Made by a program: the position numbers and the translations under genes | Notes under the pieces: generated by a model | Seen by the model: only the letters and a program-made list of their open reading frames with translations | Database searches by the model: none | What the model was told of the DNA's origin: nothing | Assembly (NCBI GenBank): GCA_037447335.1 | Contig: JBBIGV010000016.1 | Coordinates: 1-54,408 of the forward strand | Origin: JBBIGV01 sp037447335 | GTDB taxonomy: Bacteria > Bacteroidota > Ignavibacteria > Ignavibacteriales > Ignavibacteriaceae | Reading direction: 5' to 3' | DNA: 54,408 bases | Part shown: one piece after another, positions 27,029 through 36,902 of the stretch | How the letters are laid out: each line of letters starts with the position of its first letter | How positions within the stretch are numbered: position 1 is the first letter of the stretch

Positions 27029-29068
27029 TCACTCAACATCAATTATAAAATCAATATACTTATCCGGCATTTTATCTTTTGGCTTATCGCTCTTAAGGTA
27101 ATAGTCGAACCATTCCATAGTTCTCACGGCATAGTCGAGCCGTGAAGTATTTTTGCTGTTGCCGTGTCCCTGCCCTGGATACCATATCAATCTTACCGGG
27201 GCGCTGCCGTGGACTTTTAATGCGCGGTAAACTTCAAGTCCCTGCGAAGGATGCACGCGCGGGTCTTCCTTTCCATGCAAAACTAAGGTTGGCGTTTTGC
27301 TTAAGTGAGCATACTTTACCGGACTTCTGTCATATACAAGTTCGTAGTTTTCGTATGTCCATATTCCCCAGTGCACATAATAATCTTCATAAGGAATATC
27401 AGTAGTATTGCGTTTGGATATCTGGTTGCCTATTCCCACAAAACAAACTGCTGCTGCAAATCTCTCTGTATGTTTTGTGGCTCCCCATGCAGCAAAATAC
27501 CCGCCGTAAGAACCGCCGCCAATACCGACTTTCTTTCCATCAACGCAGCCTTTATCAATCAGGTAATCTATGCCGTCAATTACATCATCAAATTCGCCGG
27601 CAGCAAGATCACCAAAACCCAATTTTGAAAATTCAACTCCCCTGCCTGAACTTGAGCGGTAATTGGGAAAAAATCCAAAATAATCTTTCGCAGCAGCAAC
27701 CTGTCCCCACTTGCCGTAATTAGTGTTCCATCCGTTTTGCTCTGCTGCTTCAGGTCCGCCATGTATATAAGCGATGAGCGGATATCTTTTCCCTTCTTCA
27801 AAGTTTAATGGATACATCAACACTGCTTCAATCTCAAGACCATCGCGCGCTTTGTAAGTTATCTTTTCCTGTTTTGCGAGCTTTATACCTGAAAGCCATG
27901 GATTATGATCAGTTAATTTTTTCAACTCGCCGTTTTGAAAATTATAGGTGTATAATTCACCGGGATGCACCGGAGTGTTACCGGAAAATGCAGCTATTCC
28001 ATTATTATAGCTGAAGTTTCCAAATACAACTTTGCCGCCTTCAATAACAAGCTTACTTTCTTTACCGTCGATGGTTTGTTCGCGCAGCGTTTTATCAACG
28101 CCTTCTTCTGATGAGTAGACAACGGTTTTTGCATCTTTCCAGGTTATTGCATCAACAGAGCCGATAAATCCAAGCGAATAATTTCTAAGCTCATTAAACG
28201 GTTTTGGATTTGTAACATCTGCAATAAACAAACTGCCGCTGACAGGATCGGTTATATCTACGCCGGCAACAAAAGCTATGTGCTTATTATCAGGACTCCA
28301 GGCAATGTTGGAAAGCTTGCCCGGATTATCAACAACTTTTGTCTTTGCGCCGGTCTTTGGATCTATTACATAAATTCTTTTGAACATATAAGAATCGTCA
28401 ACAAGATTTCTTTCTGCAAGCTGTGCAAGAATTTGTTTGCCGTCGGGGCTCCATGCAAAATCAAACACGGTAATGCTTGAAGTAAGCTTACGCGGCTCTT
28501 TGGAATTAATATCCTGCAAATAAAGATTTAAATGAAGCCATTCCTCTTCATAAATTTCTGCATCAAAGCCGCGTGCAAGCAGGTCTTTCTTTCTTTGCAC
28601 CTGCCCGTCTGTAGAAACAAATGCAAGAATTTTTCCATCCGGGCTTAGCTGGAACTGAGATATCGATTGATCCCATGAAGTTAAAGCTTTAGGTGTACCA
28701 CCGGATGCATTTATCTGATAAACCTGCATGGTTTTTACATCACCCCTGACAGACCTGAATAAAATTGATTTTGAGTCGGGCGACCATTGTAATGAAAACA
28801 AAGTTCCTTTATCTGTTATAATAGCATTTGATTTACCGGAAGCTATATCGTAAACGTACAGGTGGCGATAGTCCGTGCCGGGGTCATCGGTAAATGGTCT
28901 TGGCGCAAACAGTACGTAAGCGATCATTTTTCCGTCAGGCGAAATTGCTGTTTCGGTTACAAACTGCAGGTCAAATATGTTATAAGATGTAAGCACATTA
29001 TCCTGCGCATTCAAATTATTGAATGCGGATATTGCGAGAATAAGAAAGAGTATTCTTAATAATTTCAT
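27029..29068 (-). CDS. Exported S9 family peptidase (third copy)
   Basis: 679 aa with a signal peptide ending near NNLNA and a propeller of ISPDGKMIAY, WSPDSKSILF and WSPDGKQILA repeats. The hydrolase domain contains Ser520 (GGSYGGYF), Asp602 (KEDPRVH) and His635 (GQGHGN). It is of the DPP5/acylaminoacyl-peptidase type, acting on peptides in the periplasm. This is the third S9 enzyme within 10 kb. A strong SD-like AGGAG precedes the start (CAGGAGTAAAAA). Confidence 0.92.
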   Translation of the reverse strand: MKLLRILFLILAISAFNNLNAQDNVLTSYNIFDLQFVTETAISPDGKMIAYVLFAPRPFTDDPGTDYRHLYVYDIASGKSNAIITDKGTLFSLQWSPDSKSILFRSVRGDVKTMQVYQINASGGTPKALTSWDQSISQFQLSPDGKILAFVSTDGQVQRKKDLLARGFDAEIYEEEWLHLNLYLQDINSKEPRKLTSSITVFDFAWSPDGKQILAQLAERNLVDDSYMFKRIYVIDPKTGAKTKVVDNPGKLSNIAWSPDNKHIAFVAGVDITDPVSGSLFIADVTNPKPFNELRNYSLGFIGSVDAITWKDAKTVVYSSEEGVDKTLREQTIDGKESKLVIEGGKVVFGNFSYNNGIAAFSGNTPVHPGELYTYNFQNGELKKLTDHNPWLSGIKLAKQEKITYKARDGLEIEAVLMYPLNFEEGKRYPLIAYIHGGPEAAEQNGWNTNYGKWGQVAAAKDYFGFFPNYRSSSGRGVEFSKLGFGDLAAGEFDDVIDGIDYLIDKGCVDGKKVGIGGGSYGGYFAAWGATKHTERFAAAVCFVGIGNQISKRNTTDIPYEDYYVHWGIWTYENYELVYDRSPVKYAHLSKTPTLVLHGKEDPRVHPSQGLEVYRALKVHGSAPVRLIWYPGQGHGNSKNTSRLDYAVRTMEWFDYYLKSDKPKDKMPDKYIDFIIDVE

Positions 29069-29319
29069 CGTTTTTTACTCCTGTTTTTTATTGAAATGTG
29101 TTCCAAGTTACTGAAAACAGATAAGTTAGAAAAGTAAAACCGGAATGATGAACTAATTTTTTTTGTCAGGAAGCACCAGTTTTCAATGGTTTATTAATCT
29201 ACTTTTAATACCATTTATCAGCGTATGGCGGCGTTTGTATTGTATGATTTGAAAAGCAGCTTTTGATTCACCAGATTAGTAAGGAACAATCTTACTTTCA
29301 CATCAGGAGAATTTTACTA

Positions 29320-30162
29320 ATGGTTAAATTTTCAGCGCTGTTTCAACTCTATATTCTTTTCTCTGTTTTTGCATATCCGCAAAATAAGGCTGAAGTATTA
29401 GTGCTCGGGACTTTTCACTTTGCATTTCGCGATCTGGATATAATTAAAACGGACGAAAGCAATAAAATTGATATTCTTTCACCGGAAAGACAGGCAGAAC
29501 TGGTTGATGTTATAGAAAGATTGATAAAATTCAATCCGACAAAAATTGCAATCGAACAAAGGTCATGGTCACAACCGATCATAGATTCTTTATATAAGAA
29601 GTATCTTTCCGACAGTCTCGGATTACCAGTTGGTGAAATGTATCAACTCGGCTTCAGGATGGCTAAAATGCTGAACCATAATCAAATATATTGTATTGAT
29701 GAATGGTGAAATCTTAGCGCCTATGGAAAATTAGAAAAAGATAATTTCGAAATTAATCCGGATAAGATAGATTTCTTTAACAAGCTAAAAAAATATATTG
29801 TTTCTGTTTATGCAGCAGCAGCTATTGAGGATAAGCAAAAAGATGAATATAAATATCTGACTTTAACAAAGATTCTGCTGCGGATCAACCAGCCCGAAAA
29901 AATCAAATCCGACCATGAGCAGTATTTTATCAGAACATTCTTATTTGAGGAAAGTGAAAATGATTACGACGGCGTTGACTGGCTTACTGCTTCATGGTTT
30001 AACAGGAATCTGAGGATATTCAGAAATATTCAGAGGATAACTGATAGTTCTGATGAGAGAATATTGGCTATATATGGCAGCGGACATCTTGCACTACTTA
30101 AACAATATATTGAAGACTCACCCGATCATACATTCGTATCAGCGGTTGATTATCTGAAATAG
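29320..30162 (+). pseudogene. DUF5694-like exported protein with an in-frame TGA
   Basis: The frame starts at the ATG at 29320, nine bases after AGGAGA, with a signal peptide MVKFSALFQLYILFSVFAYP. It then reads VLVLGTFHFAF, typical of DUF5694/TraB-like proteins. A TGA at 29707-29709 stops it after CIDEW. The same frame continues without another stop to 30160 and encodes the rest of the family (DWLTASWFNRNLRIF, AIYGSGHL). The complete product would be 280 aa. A nonsense mutation, sequencing error, or readthrough would explain it. Confidence 0.78.
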
Positions 30163-30169
30163 ACATAAA

Positions 30170-30196
30170 AAAGCCCGCATGTTTTTAGCGGGCTTT
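30170..30196. terminator. Bidirectional terminator
   Basis: AAAGCCCGC pairs with GCGGGCTTT around a 9-base loop. It lies between the convergent DUF5694-like gene and the first S46 peptidase gene, and A/T runs on both sides suit both strands. Confidence 0.85.
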
Positions 30197-30217
30197 AAAC
30201 TGATTATTCTCCGCCGT

Positions 30218-32476
30218 TTATTTTGTTACATCAATCAGCTGTGGTAAAATTTCCTGTTGTTGTTTATCACCGGTTTGTTTTGCTGTTTTTTTAACCTCTG
30301 TGATTTTACCGTTCTTCAGCTCAAGGCTTAATCTTTTTGCTTTGTAAAGATTTGTAATTGCTTCCATCATACCGGCGGAGTGAACTGAAACAGTGCGGTT
30401 TTCTTCGGGGCGGAAGATGAAGTTGCCCGGCAGTCCTTCAATATTTCCGTCGAAAGCTACTCCAACTACTTCAGCATTCCTGTTTATTACCGGGCTTCCG
30501 GAATTACCGCCAATTATATCATTGGTTGATACAAAATTGTACGGAGTTTCAAGCTTAAACTCAGCAGGCGGGTTTTGCCACTTTTCGGGTAAGCTCCATG
30601 GAAATTCTTTGTTGAAAGAATAGAACCTGTCGTACAATCCATAGAATGTTGTAATCGGCGGAGCAATTGTTCCGTTATACGGATAACCTTCAACCACACC
30701 ATCAGCAAGCCGTAAAGTAAATGTTGCATCCGGTGGAATGGAGGTGCCATAAACTTCAAAAAGTGCACGACCGAGTTTTTGGTTGTGTGCTGCTTCACGG
30801 GAAGATATTTCCTTTGCTTTCATTTGCAATTCAATTCTTCTGTCTCCGGTATTTTGAGCAAAATAAATGAACGGATCACCTGAATTTAGTATTGCATCAG
30901 GTCCTTTTTCTACGGCAGTTTTTATTTTTTCTCTGCTTGTTAATATAGAATTGTTCAGCATATAATCTGCTGCGGATTTACCTGTTCTGCCGCCGGTCAT
31001 TGTTTTTACGAGATGATGATCACCACCGAGATACCTGATCATTCTGTCAATTTGTTTTTCGAGAAGTCGATTCTGCATAGTATAATCGAAATCTTCGGGG
31101 AATATTTCATCAATAGTAAATTGAAGTTCTTCACCCTGATATAAATCCCCTCTCTGATCTTCAGGTAATTTTAGTTGTTCGGCTAATTCAATCATATCTT
31201 CAGCTATAAAGAAGTATTGAGCGCTTGTGAAGTTATTAAGATTAAAAACGAAGAACTCATTAGTAAATCCGCGTAACTGATTACGGGTTGAAGCTATGTT
31301 TTCCCAGATGTCTCCATAATTTGCATTCAGTACAGGATCATTTTTAATTATGTTTTGAAAACTCATTTCAAAATCTTTTTTTCTGTGCATCAGTATCTGG
31401 TCGCGGAGTCCTTTAAGAATACCTGTATATGCTTTTTGAGAGTTTAGAAGGCTGAATAACGTATTTTCGAGTTCGTTTCTTCTTTCAGGCTGCTGGTTTA
31501 AAGTTTCAGAATAAACCTCGATGAGGTCTTCGAGCAGGCTTAGCGTTCTCGGATATTGAATATCTCTTGCAAATTCAAGCTGTGCAAAGGTATTTAACCT
31601 GTTAGTGCTGCCGGGATTGCCAACTACAAAAACAGCTTCACCGGGGGCTGCGCCGTATTCACTCCATCTGAAATAATTATCTGTTTTAAGCGGATTACCA
31701 TCTTCATCATATACTCTGAAAAAAGTTACATCCATATTGTAACGGGGGTAAGTGAAATTATCCGGGTCTCCGCCGAAATAACCGAGCTGTTGTTCCGGTG
31801 CAAACACAAGTCTTACATCCGTATATCTTTTATAACCATAAAGAGAATATTTTCCGCCGTTGAAAAGACGAACAACGGAACATATTAAACCTGTTTCTTC
31901 ACTTTCGAGAGATTCTATATCGCTTATAATTTTTCTTTCGTTAGCGACTCTTTCTTCATCTGTTGTTCCTTTATCAATTGCCTCGTGCACCTGTGCAGTA
32001 ACATCTTTAATCAGAACAAGCTGATCAACATACAGATCAGGCACCTGTCTTTCATCTTCAAGGGATTCAGCCCAATAGCCGTCAGTGGGAAGGTCTTCGT
32101 TCTCACCTGATACACCGGTAATGCTTTCTCTTGCACAGTGGTGATTTGTCATAACCAATCCATCTTCAGAGACAAAGGAAGCCGAGCAATAATTTGCAAA
32201 TCTTAATGCCGATAGTCTTATGTGGTCAAACCATGCCTGGTCAGGTCTGAAATTGTATTCTTCTTCGAAATAATCCATAGGAGGGTATTCGAACGTCCAC
32301 ATTTTTCCGGTATCAAATTTACCGGCTTTAACGGTATCAAGATTTAACCAGCTAAATTGATTGTAGCCGGGTTGATAAGTCTGCTGCATATCTGTAGTAC
32401 CGGCGCAGCCGGCAAAGAACATCAATGACAATGCAAGCAATCCGTTTATTACAAGATTTCTGAATAAGTTTTTCAT
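30218..32476 (-). CDS. S46 family dipeptidyl-peptidase, lipoprotein (DPP7-type)
   Basis: A 752-aa cell-envelope serine peptidase that removes dipeptides from peptide N-termini. A lipobox at FFAGC (Cys24) suggests an outer-membrane lipoprotein. Catalytic His113 lies in TNHHC, and Ser659 in GGNSGSP. The residue at the specificity position after VAFD is Gly (FDGN), as in DPP7, which prefers hydrophobic P1 residues, instead of the Arg of DPP11. It is a paralogue of the S46 gene at 34547. It ends in the shared terminator at 30170. Confidence 0.92.
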   Translation of the reverse strand: MKNLFRNLVINGLLALSLMFFAGCAGTTDMQQTYQPGYNQFSWLNLDTVKAGKFDTGKMWTFEYPPMDYFEEEYNFRPDQAWFDHIRLSALRFANYCSASFVSEDGLVMTNHHCARESITGVSGENEDLPTDGYWAESLEDERQVPDLYVDQLVLIKDVTAQVHEAIDKGTTDEERVANERKIISDIESLESEETGLICSVVRLFNGGKYSLYGYKRYTDVRLVFAPEQQLGYFGGDPDNFTYPRYNMDVTFFRVYDEDGNPLKTDNYFRWSEYGAAPGEAVFVVGNPGSTNRLNTFAQLEFARDIQYPRTLSLLEDLIEVYSETLNQQPERRNELENTLFSLLNSQKAYTGILKGLRDQILMHRKKDFEMSFQNIIKNDPVLNANYGDIWENIASTRNQLRGFTNEFFVFNLNNFTSAQYFFIAEDMIELAEQLKLPEDQRGDLYQGEELQFTIDEIFPEDFDYTMQNRLLEKQIDRMIRYLGGDHHLVKTMTGGRTGKSAADYMLNNSILTSREKIKTAVEKGPDAILNSGDPFIYFAQNTGDRRIELQMKAKEISSREAAHNQKLGRALFEVYGTSIPPDATFTLRLADGVVEGYPYNGTIAPPITTFYGLYDRFYSFNKEFPWSLPEKWQNPPAEFKLETPYNFVSTNDIIGGNSGSPVINRNAEVVGVAFDGNIEGLPGNFIFRPEENRTVSVHSAGMMEAITNLYKAKRLSLELKNGKITEVKKTAKQTGDKQQQEILPQLIDVTK

Positions 32477-32563
32477 TTCTTTCCTTTAGAATTGAATGAT
32501 AATATTTGGATGATTCAAAATTACCAAAATGGGGGATTTAATGAAAAGAATTTGCGGCTATTG

Positions 32564-32727
32564 TTAAAGCTTTTCCCGATTTTCGATTGCAAACTTTATT
32601 AAAGCATGTGAACCATGAATATCTAATTTGTCACAAATATTCTTACAGTGATTATCAATAGTTTTCGGACTGAGGTTTAATTCTTTTACAATTTCTTTGC
32701 TGGTTTTATTCAGCGAGATCAATCTCA
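32564..32727 (-). pseudogene. 3' remnant of a LuxR/NarL-type response regulator
   Basis: The minus strand reads LRLISLNKTSKEIVKEL and continues with SPKTIDNHCKNICDKLDIH before ending at a TAA at 32564-32566. This is the end of a LuxR-type helix-turn-helix. The frame is closed upstream by a TAG about 8 codons before LRLISL and runs straight into the truncated transposase. The receiver domain and the start of the HTH are missing. I find no continuation elsewhere in the window. Confidence 0.75.
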
Positions 32728-32730
32728 AAG

Positions 32731-33792
32731 ATGCAAGCTATCAAAGAGCCAATTGCACAGAAAATATTAAGCATAGCCAAGAGAGAATTTAACTTTAACT
32801 TTTCACTTATTTTCTATGATGTAACTACCTTGTACTTTGAAAGCGATAGAGCCGATGATTTTCGGAAACCCGGATTTTCAAAAGACAATAAGTTTAACAA
32901 ACCACAGATAATATTGGGTTTAATAGTAACCAGGGAAGGCTTTCCGTTGTGGTATCAAATATTTGAGGGAAATAAATTCAAAATATTATATGTTTTGGAA
33001 GGACACACTTTAATTCCGATTATCAAAGACTTTAAGAACAAACATAAGGTTGATGCCATCACAGTTGTAGCTGATGCAGCAATGATAAGTAGTGAAAACA
33101 TTAAATTACTTTCTTCGGCTTCTGTTAATTACATAGTAGGAGCCAGATTGGCAAATCTTCCGCTTTCTTTAATAAAGACAGTTTCAACCAAGTCGAATCG
33201 CTCTGATGGAATGAAAACAAGGGTAAATGCTGAACTTGGAGATTTAATATGTGAATATTCTGAGAAACGCTACCGAAAAGATAAACGGGAGATGGATAGT
33301 TATATTAGAAAAGCAGAAAGTCTGGTAAAACAACCAGGTAAAATTAAAAAGACAAAATACGTTAAAATCCAGAATCAATCATACCAATTGAACAAACCAC
33401 TAATAGAGAAGAACAAATTACTGTTGGGAATAAAAGGATATTACACAAACTTAGAACAATCAGAAGCAGATGAGAAAACCATCATAGAGCACTATCACAA
33501 TATTTGGCATATTGAACAGGCATTTAGGATAACAAAAAGTGATTTACAGATACGGCCCATATATCATTATAAAAAAGAGATAATAGAACTACACGTGTTG
33601 ATATGTTTTATGGCATTGGCAGTTTGCAAGTATATGGAGTTAAAGACGAAGCAATCAACACGGTCAATATTAAAACAATTAAAGAGTGTAACTGATGCGA
33701 TGATAAAAAACAGGTTCAATGGTCAAGAGATAATTTTACGATCAGAAATCAACTCAAATACAGAAACAATATTAGAAAAATTGCGTATTTAG
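32731..33792 (+). mobile_element. 5'-truncated IS1634-type transposase
   Basis: 353 aa covering the DDE domain of an IS1634/IS4-superfamily transposase. The first catalytic Asp is in FYDVTTLYFES, the second in VVADAAMIS, and the Glu in WHIEQAFRITKSDLQ. Normal family members have an additional 100-200 N-terminal residues, which are missing: the ORF starts at ATG 32731 within 4 bases of the LuxR remnant. No terminal inverted repeat or target duplication is visible, so the left end is lost. The element is probably inactive. Confidence 0.78.
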
Positions 33793-33904
33793 CTGTTTTT
33801 TATTTGTAATCTGCTCTGTCATACTAAAAATCACAAGTCAGGATAATATAGCTGTTGGACATCTTGAATCAGCCTTCCAGACTTTAACACCGGCGCTTCA
33901 GCAG

Positions 33905-34438
33905 TTGCAGCCCAAGGTGCAATCAGCGATTATGTCTAACCCGATGATAATGACAAACGAATCCCTTCTCAATTTAATGCAATACGGCAGCCATGAATAT
34001 TTCACTGATGTGAGCGAGGATATCTTCAAGGTAAAAACTATTGTTGAAGAGAAGAGACAAGAACTTGTTGAAAAACTGGAGGCTAATGAAATACAGGTAA
34101 GTGAACAATACAATTGCGGGCAATTCGCCGAAGGTTCATCTCAATCTCAATTATGCGACAAACAGTTAAGAGGTGCATTATTTGAAACAAGTGTAGCAAT
34201 TTATAATACGTATTTAACTTCTGTTGAACAGGACCTTGTGCAATGCCACGAGAAGCTCAGAAAATTTATCTATTACATTAACTCTAACATTACAGCACTG
34301 CCGGATAAAAGTAACGATGCTGTCAGGTTTTATATTTATGATGCAAGTACTGCTTCTAATTTATTAATTTCAAACTTTTTACAACTAATAGATATTTATT
34401 GCCCGCATCCGGAATTTATAAAGAAACCGGATTTTTGA
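33905..34438 (+). CDS. Hypothetical protein, possibly truncated at the 5' end
   Basis: 177 aa from a TTG start at 33905, with an alternative ATG at 33932. The frame is open further upstream, reading LFVICSVILKITSQDNIAVG, through the end of the transposase region, so the real N-terminus may have been removed by the element. The product is rich in Gln, Glu and Asn, contains FEEKRQ-like helix-forming segments (VKTIVEEKRQELVEKLEANE) and four cysteines, and is not recognised. It is followed by a bidirectional terminator. Confidence 0.55.
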   Translation: MQPKVQSAIMSNPMIMTNESLLNLMQYGSHEYFTDVSEDIFKVKTIVEEKRQELVEKLEANEIQVSEQYNCGQFAEGSSQSQLCDKQLRGALFETSVAIYNTYLTSVEQDLVQCHEKLRKFIYYINSNITALPDKSNDAVRFYIYDASTASNLLISNFLQLIDIYCPHPEFIKKPDF

Positions 34439-34484
34439 TTTACCAGAAGTTTCTTTCTTATCGGAATACAAATATCAATTAAAA

Positions 34485-34527
34485 AAAGGGTTGATTGCCG
34501 TTAAAAAACAAGGCTATTCAACCCTTT
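34485..34527. terminator. Bidirectional terminator
   Basis: AAAGGGTTGA pairs with TCAACCCTTT (34485-34494 and 34518-34527), with inner TGCC/GGCT pairing. It lies between the hypothetical gene and the second S46 gene, which converge. Confidence 0.75.
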
Positions 34528-34546
34528 ATCATTAGAGGTTAAGTGC

Positions 34547-36691
34547 TTATTTCATTTTACCGTTGATCATTTCATAAGCGAGCCGGTCCGCTTTATAAAT
34601 ATGCTTAATAACTTCAAGCATACCCTGTGAAGCTACAGAGATCATTCTGTTTTCTACCGTATCATAAATGAAATACCCGGAATTACTTTCAATGTTTCCA
34701 TCAAATGCAAGCCCGATGATTTCTTTGTTTTTATTTATAACTGCACTGCCGGAACTGCCGCCTACAATATCGTGTGTGCTTGCAAAATTGAATGGTGTGG
34801 AAAGATTAAACTCTGCCGGAGGACTTTGCCAGCGTTCAGGTAAACTCCACGGATATTTTTTATCGTGTGAATAGTAGCGGTCATACAATCCATAAAAAGT
34901 TGTTTTAACAGGAGCAATCGTGCCGTTATATTCGTACTTCTTCATTACTCCATCACCTATTCTTAATGAAAATGTACCGTCTGGTGGAATAGAAGTTGCA
35001 TATACTTCAAAGATCGCCTGACCCAAAAGATTTTCATTAACAGCTTCACGCGTACTTAGTTCTGACTGGAGTTTTTGTAATTCTGCCAGCCTGTCCTTGG
35101 TATTTACGATAAAGTTAATAAAAGGATCATCCGATTTCAGGATAGCATCAGCGCCCTGGTTAGCAAGCTTAATAACATTTTCCTTTGTTGCAATAACAGA
35201 TTTACTAAGCGCATAATTAACGGCTGCATCTCCCTCATTTCCACCGAAAAGTTTACGGACGAGAGGATTATCTTTACCGAGATTCATGTTCATTAAACCC
35301 GCCTGAACACGAAGCCGTTTATCGTGAACTGGTTTATCAAAATTATCCGGGAAAATTGCATCAATAGTATGTTCAAGCTCATCCTGCTGATAAACTATTG
35401 CTCTTTCATCTTCGGGTTTATTAAGTTCTTCAGCCAGCTTAACAAGATTTATTCCAACATCAAAATAACCGCTTAATAAGAACTGACTTCTGTTATAAGC
35501 AGATAGCTCGTTTGCAAATTTTCTTTGTTCATCTTTAATAGCGGCAATATTATCCCACACTTTTCCATATTTCTCCATCATTACAGGGTCAGACATAACT
35601 GCATTTTTCAATGAGCGTTCAAAATCTTTTTTCCTTGCCATCAGGTATGGATTTCTTAAACCTCTTAATACGCCCGAAAATCTTTTATTATTATTAGCGA
35701 TGTTAGAAAGATTATTCACAAACTCATTGTATCTCTCAGGATGTACTTCCATCAGTTCTTCTACTGCTGTTTGCATTTCATCCATTACGAATGAATTTAT
35801 TCTGTAAGTAAAATCGCGCAAATATTCAAGCTGTGCGACTGTTTTAAGCTTCATTGTGTTACCGGGATTCCCAACAACGAAGGTCGGTTCACCTTCTTCA
35901 GCGCCGTTTTTACTCCACCTGAAAAAGTTTTCAACTTTAACCGGTTTGCCTTCATCATCGTATGCTCTCCAGAAGGCACAATCAAGGCTGTATCGCGGGT
36001 AAGTGTAATTATCCGGATCGCCGCCGTACAACCCTAATTCAGATTCAGGGATCAGAACCAATCTTACATCATTATATCTTTTGTACCCGTAAAGTGAATA
36101 TCTGCCGCCGCTGTAAAGCGTAACCACATGGTAAATAAGTCCGGTTTCCTGGGCAGCATTATTTTGGAGTTCGGCAATTTTATCAGCTTTTTTCTTTGCT
36201 TTTTCTTCTTCTGTTGTTCCCTCAGCAATTGCATTTAGTATTTCATTAGTTACATCCTGAATAGAAACCAACTGATCAACAAAGAGTGTAGGTACACGTC
36301 TTTCTTCCTCAAGAGTTTTGGCATAGAAACCGTCACGTCGCAGGTCTTCACCTTCTTTTTGAATCTGGGGCAGCAGGAAATCGGAGCAGTGATTATTAGT
36401 CATTATTAATCCATCTTCAGATATGAAAGAACTTGAGCACCACTGACCAAATCTTATAGCAGACATTCTCACATCGTCAAACCAATCCTGTGTGGGTCTG
36501 AAACCGTATTCCTGTTCAAAAAAATCTGAGGGCGGAAAATCAAACGTCCACATCTTACCCGTATCAAAACGGAGGGCTTTAACAGTATCGAGCAATATAC
36601 CATTATAAACCTGTCCGGTCGGCTGGGAAAAAGATGTGGAAACAAAAAGGAAAAGCAGAATAACAGGTAAAAACAATTTTGATGTTTTCAT
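34547..36691 (-). CDS. S46 family dipeptidyl-peptidase (DPP7-type, second copy)
   Basis: 714 aa with a Sec signal peptide (MKTSKLFLPVILLFLFVSTS), not a lipobox. Catalytic His101 is in TNNHC and Ser647 in GGSSGSAV; the specificity residue is again Gly (LAFDGN). Sequence blocks such as RFDTGKMWTFDFPP and GGDPDNYTYPRYS match the first S46 copy closely, so these are paralogues of one family. The gene is convergent with the hypothetical ORF next to the transposase remnant. It acts on peptides in the periplasm. Confidence 0.92.
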   Translation of the reverse strand: MKTSKLFLPVILLFLFVSTSFSQPTGQVYNGILLDTVKALRFDTGKMWTFDFPPSDFFEQEYGFRPTQDWFDDVRMSAIRFGQWCSSSFISEDGLIMTNNHCSDFLLPQIQKEGEDLRRDGFYAKTLEEERRVPTLFVDQLVSIQDVTNEILNAIAEGTTEEEKAKKKADKIAELQNNAAQETGLIYHVVTLYSGGRYSLYGYKRYNDVRLVLIPESELGLYGGDPDNYTYPRYSLDCAFWRAYDDEGKPVKVENFFRWSKNGAEEGEPTFVVGNPGNTMKLKTVAQLEYLRDFTYRINSFVMDEMQTAVEELMEVHPERYNEFVNNLSNIANNNKRFSGVLRGLRNPYLMARKKDFERSLKNAVMSDPVMMEKYGKVWDNIAAIKDEQRKFANELSAYNRSQFLLSGYFDVGINLVKLAEELNKPEDERAIVYQQDELEHTIDAIFPDNFDKPVHDKRLRVQAGLMNMNLGKDNPLVRKLFGGNEGDAAVNYALSKSVIATKENVIKLANQGADAILKSDDPFINFIVNTKDRLAELQKLQSELSTREAVNENLLGQAIFEVYATSIPPDGTFSLRIGDGVMKKYEYNGTIAPVKTTFYGLYDRYYSHDKKYPWSLPERWQSPPAEFNLSTPFNFASTHDIVGGSSGSAVINKNKEIIGLAFDGNIESNSGYFIYDTVENRMISVASQGMLEVIKHIYKADRLAYEMINGKMK

Positions 36692-36902
36692 ATAACAATC
36701 CTGATTATTTAAAAAATAAAAATAAAGTTAAACCAAAGGGCAAATCCTGACAAACTGCCAATCATTAATAGAAGCCGTTTGTCATAAAGAATTACAGCTA
36801 AATAATAAAGTTATAGATCAGATGCTTATAAGAAATGGAAGCCTAACAGTCAGAAAGTGACGGTTAGAGAAACAGATTATTAAACCGAACTAACAGAACG
36901 AA

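Noticed and set aside
19127..29068. Recent tandem duplication of the three S9 genes
   Set aside because: The proteins differ along most of their length and share only the propeller and catalytic motifs.
29707..29709. Selenocysteine at the in-frame TGA
   Set aside because: No stem-loop of bacterial SECIS type is seen right after the TGA, the residue would lie in a region with no redox motif, and DUF5694 is not known as a selenoprotein family.
32731..33792. Intact IS with terminal repeats
   Set aside because: The N-terminal part is missing and no matching inverted ends or target duplication could be seen.
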